A stretch of DNA of 5,216 nucleotides from Pseudolabrys sp. (GTDB lineage: Bacteria > Pseudomonadota > Alphaproteobacteria > Rhizobiales > Xanthobacteraceae). Under the pieces are notes generated by a model. The model was not told where the DNA came from, searched no databases, and saw only the letters and a list, made by a program, of their open reading frames with translations. Of the stretch, positions 5,183 through 5,216 are shown one piece after another. Both the position numbers and the translations under genes were made by a program. The stretch spans positions 1-5,216 of the forward strand of contig JAFAQJ010000139.1 of assembly GCA_019246455.1 (NCBI GenBank), given 5' to 3'. The first letter of the stretch is position 1. Every line of letters starts with the position of its first letter.

Positions 5183-5216
5183 GGCGTTGACGGGCGGCAA
5201 TGCGCCATTATGATCA

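Noticed and set aside
4520..5200. Minus-strand 226-residue open frame over dsbB
   Set aside because: It is longer than dsbB but Arg-rich and motif-free, while the other frame has both DsbB cysteine pairs and four membrane helices.

Overview
The window reads as an ordinary chromosomal stretch from a GC-rich alphaproteobacterium, most likely Hyphomicrobiales near the Bradyrhizobium/Rhodopseudomonas/Xanthobacteraceae group. That placement is an inference from recalled protein styles (the DsbB, HNH, GFA and GluQRS sequences) and from dense GC-rich coding with overlapping genes. No search was run. I see no tRNA, rRNA, CRISPR array, insertion sequence, phage gene or attachment site.

Layout. On the minus strand at the left edge lies the N-terminal part of a soluble sensor histidine kinase (1-242). 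It sits 16 bp downstream of gluQRS (259-1101, minus), which encodes the tRNA(Asp) queuosine glutamylating enzyme. Divergent from gluQRS across a 39-bp gap is a plus-strand gene series: an AlkA-type DNA-3-methyladenine glycosylase (1141-1872), a small exported four-cysteine protein (1869-2123) and an acyl-esterase/phospholipase of the alpha/beta hydrolase fold (2120-2794). These three are chained by two 4-bp ATGA stop/start overlaps. After an 86-bp gap holding a good sigma-70-type promoter, a second plus-strand unit follows: an HNH endonuclease-family protein with a TTG start (2881-3438) and, 6 bp later in the same frame, a GFA/CENP-V zinc-fold protein (3445-3882).

The GFA gene converges on a cytochrome b561 gene (3879-4418, minus) with overlapping stop codons. 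A 205-bp non-coding stretch (4419-4623) separates the cytochrome gene from dsbB (4624-5172, minus), which encodes the quinone-linked disulfide oxidase of the inner membrane.

How they work together. The genes are mostly unrelated housekeeping functions: tRNA modification, base-excision repair, ester hydrolysis, membrane electron transfer and periplasmic disulfide formation. One loose theme is envelope redox chemistry. DsbB and cytochrome b561 are both quinone-linked membrane proteins, and the small exported protein has four cysteines that could be a substrate of the DsbA/DsbB pathway. I found no convincing new multi-gene system. The most interesting items are the small exported cysteine protein, the apparent loss of zinc ligands in GluQRS, the promoter in front of the HNH gene, and a T8 tract inside dsbB.
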